From positions 1-17,334 of the forward strand of contig JBGPBV010000141.1 of the NCBI GenBank assembly GCA_041481445.1: a stretch of 17,334 bases of DNA. The letters run 5' to 3'. This DNA is from AA29 sp041481445. GTDB taxonomy: Bacteria > Acidobacteriota > Vicinamibacteria > Fen-336. The notes under the pieces were generated by a model, which worked only from the letters and a program-made list of their open reading frames with translations, had not been told where the DNA came from and made no database searches. Both the position numbers and the translations under genes were made by a program. Positions 16,200-17,334 of this stretch are shown here, piece after piece. Each line of letters begins with the position of its first letter. Position 1 is the first letter of the stretch.

Positions 16200-17303
16200 C
16201 TACAGCAGCTTCACGACACGGTCGGCGAGGCCCTTCTCGCCGAGCACGACCGTCAGGTTGGCCTTCTCCGACACCTTCTCCAGGACCTCGAGCTCACGCA
16301 GGCGCATCAGGGTGGGGCTCGACTCCAGGATCTTGGCCGTGTTGGCCTGCGAGCGCATGGCCGCCGTCTCCTCCCGGCGCGTGATGAGGGCGGCCTCGGC
16401 CGCCTTCTTGGCCTCGGTCACCTTGTTCATGAGGTCCTTCATCTCGCCGGGCAGGATCACGTCACGGATGCCGAGGGCGACGACGTCCACGCCGAAACCG
16501 GCGACGCGCTCCCGCACGATGCCGTCCAGCTCCCGCGCGACCGCGTCCTTGTCGCTCAGCAGCACGTCCAGCTCACGCGTGCCGACCACGCCCCGCAGCG
16601 CGAGCTGCGCCTCGCGGTAGAGGGCCTGACGGTAGTCCTCCACCGTGGTCACGGCCACGAGGGGATCCGCCACCTTGTAGGTCACGACGGCGTTCAGGCG
16701 CAGCGTGACCTTGTCCGCGGTCATGATCTCCTGGCCGGCCACGTCCACGACCTGCTCGCGCAGGTCGACGTCCAGGACGCGGGCCTTGGCCACGCCCTTC
16801 CAGAAGGCGTGCGGTCCGGGAGCGAGCGTGGCCTCGTGACGGCCGTCCTTGAAGAAGAGGCCGGCGTGGCCGGCCTCGACCGTCGTGGCCTCGATCAGCG
16901 GCGCGGCGCCGCGGGCCTGGACGATCGCGGCCAGGTCGGTGTGATCGAAGCGCAGCGTGCGCGCATCGAAGGTCTCCACGCGCACGTCGTGGAAGACGGT
17001 CCAGAGCGCGTACAGGCCGGGCTTGAGCACCGCCTCGACACGGCCGTCGACCCACACCACGGCCCGCTCGTGGTCCTTCAGGTCGACCACGCGCGCCTCG
17101 TCGCCGAGGGCGCCCGACTTCGCGATCACGTCCAGGTCCTTGTGGTCGAGCCAGACGTTGCGGACGGAGACGACGTCGATGCGGGCCTTGAGGAGAGGGT
17201 CCCGAATCCAGTGGCGGCCGGGACCCAGCACGCGCTCGAACTCACGATCGCGGAAGAGCAGCCCGCGCTCGTGCTCACGAACCTTGAGACGACGCAGCAC
17301 CAT
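16200..17303 (-). CDS. Slipin/stomatin-family SPFH protein with N-terminal repeats
   Basis: This 367-residue member of the SPFH (stomatin/prohibitin/flotillin/HflK) superfamily has an SPFH core at about 140-300 (KVTLRLNAVVTYKVADP, EDYRQALYREAQLALRGVVG, GFGVDVVALGIRDVILPGEM). A charged coiled-coil follows (MNKVTEAKKAAEAALITRREETAAMRSQANTAKI) and then a hydrophobic-patterned tail. Three related units of about 67 residues begin at 9, 77 and 143, each with a GLLFRDREFERVLGPGRHW-like strand pair. There is no N-terminal membrane helix, which ordinary stomatins have, so membrane contact would need the tail or partners. Such proteins form large rings or scaffolds at membranes and often pair with an NfeD protease-like partner, not seen here. 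An AAAGGTGG sequence precedes the start; a TTG at 17306 directly upstream of the ATG could also initiate. Confidence 0.88.
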   Translation of the reverse strand: MVLRRLKVREHERGLLFRDREFERVLGPGRHWIRDPLLKARIDVVSVRNVWLDHKDLDVIAKSGALGDEARVVDLKDHERAVVWVDGRVEAVLKPGLYALWTVFHDVRVETFDARTLRFDHTDLAAIVQARGAAPLIEATTVEAGHAGLFFKDGRHEATLAPGPHAFWKGVAKARVLDVDLREQVVDVAGQEIMTADKVTLRLNAVVTYKVADPLVAVTTVEDYRQALYREAQLALRGVVGTRELDVLLSDKDAVARELDGIVRERVAGFGVDVVALGIRDVILPGEMKDLMNKVTEAKKAAEAALITRREETAAMRSQANTAKILESSPTLMRLRELEVLEKVSEKANLTVVLGEKGLADRVVKLL

Positions 17304-17334
17304 CAATGTGCACCACCTTTCAGAAGAGGCCTCC

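Overview
The window is about 17.3 kb of very GC-rich, densely coding bacterial DNA holding one partial and twelve complete protein genes. I found no RNA gene, insertion sequence, CRISPR array, attachment site or origin. No gap between genes exceeds about 230 bases. The gene set combines a duplicated FtsX/MacB-type permease without an adjacent ATPase, a Tat-exported Gfo/Idh/MocA oxidoreductase, a ThuA-like protein, a large CxxCH cytochrome/beta-propeller lipoprotein and a cytochrome-fused sugar dehydrogenase. This suggests a free-living soil or sediment heterotroph of the Acidobacteriota type, or a similar high-GC phylum. That placement is inferred from gene families, not from a marker gene.

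Layout: the 3' end of an unidentified gene (2-256, +) meets a minus-strand pair, a DEAD-box RNA helicase (2849-4138) followed by the duplicated permease (273-2771). A divergent spacer separates the helicase from a plus-strand operon of secreted aldose 1-epimerase, SDR oxidoreductase and SGNH/GDSL lipoprotein hydrolase (4370-7781). An ACS-type MFS transporter (7778-9064, -) converges on that operon so tightly that the two stop codons overlap in one CTAG. Its promoter region faces the Tat-exported Gfo/Idh/MocA gene (9167-10402, +). That gene converges, one base apart, on a three-gene minus-strand operon read in the order cytochrome c/PQQ-type sugar dehydrogenase (13825-15309), CxxCH beta-propeller/HEAT/cytochrome lipoprotein (11248-13809), ThuA-like protein (10404-11204). 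A stand-alone PAS protein (15465-16046, +) diverges from this operon, and a slipin with three N-terminal repeats (16200-17303, -) closes the window.

Functional reading: from 4.4 to 15.3 kb almost every gene fits envelope carbohydrate metabolism. Five of the eight products carry export signals: a mutarotase, an esterase lipoprotein, a Tat oxidoreductase, a cytochrome-linked aldose dehydrogenase and a cytochrome-linked propeller lipoprotein. The ThuA-like protein also has a signal peptide. An organic-anion-type transporter and a cytosolic SDR could handle the products. A plausible model is that sugars or glycosides are de-esterified and anomerised outside the inner membrane and oxidised there, with electrons passed to cytochrome c. 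The resulting sugar acids or keto-sugars would be imported and reduced or oxidised further. This pathway is inferred from family membership and neighbourhood; no substrate can be read from the sequence.
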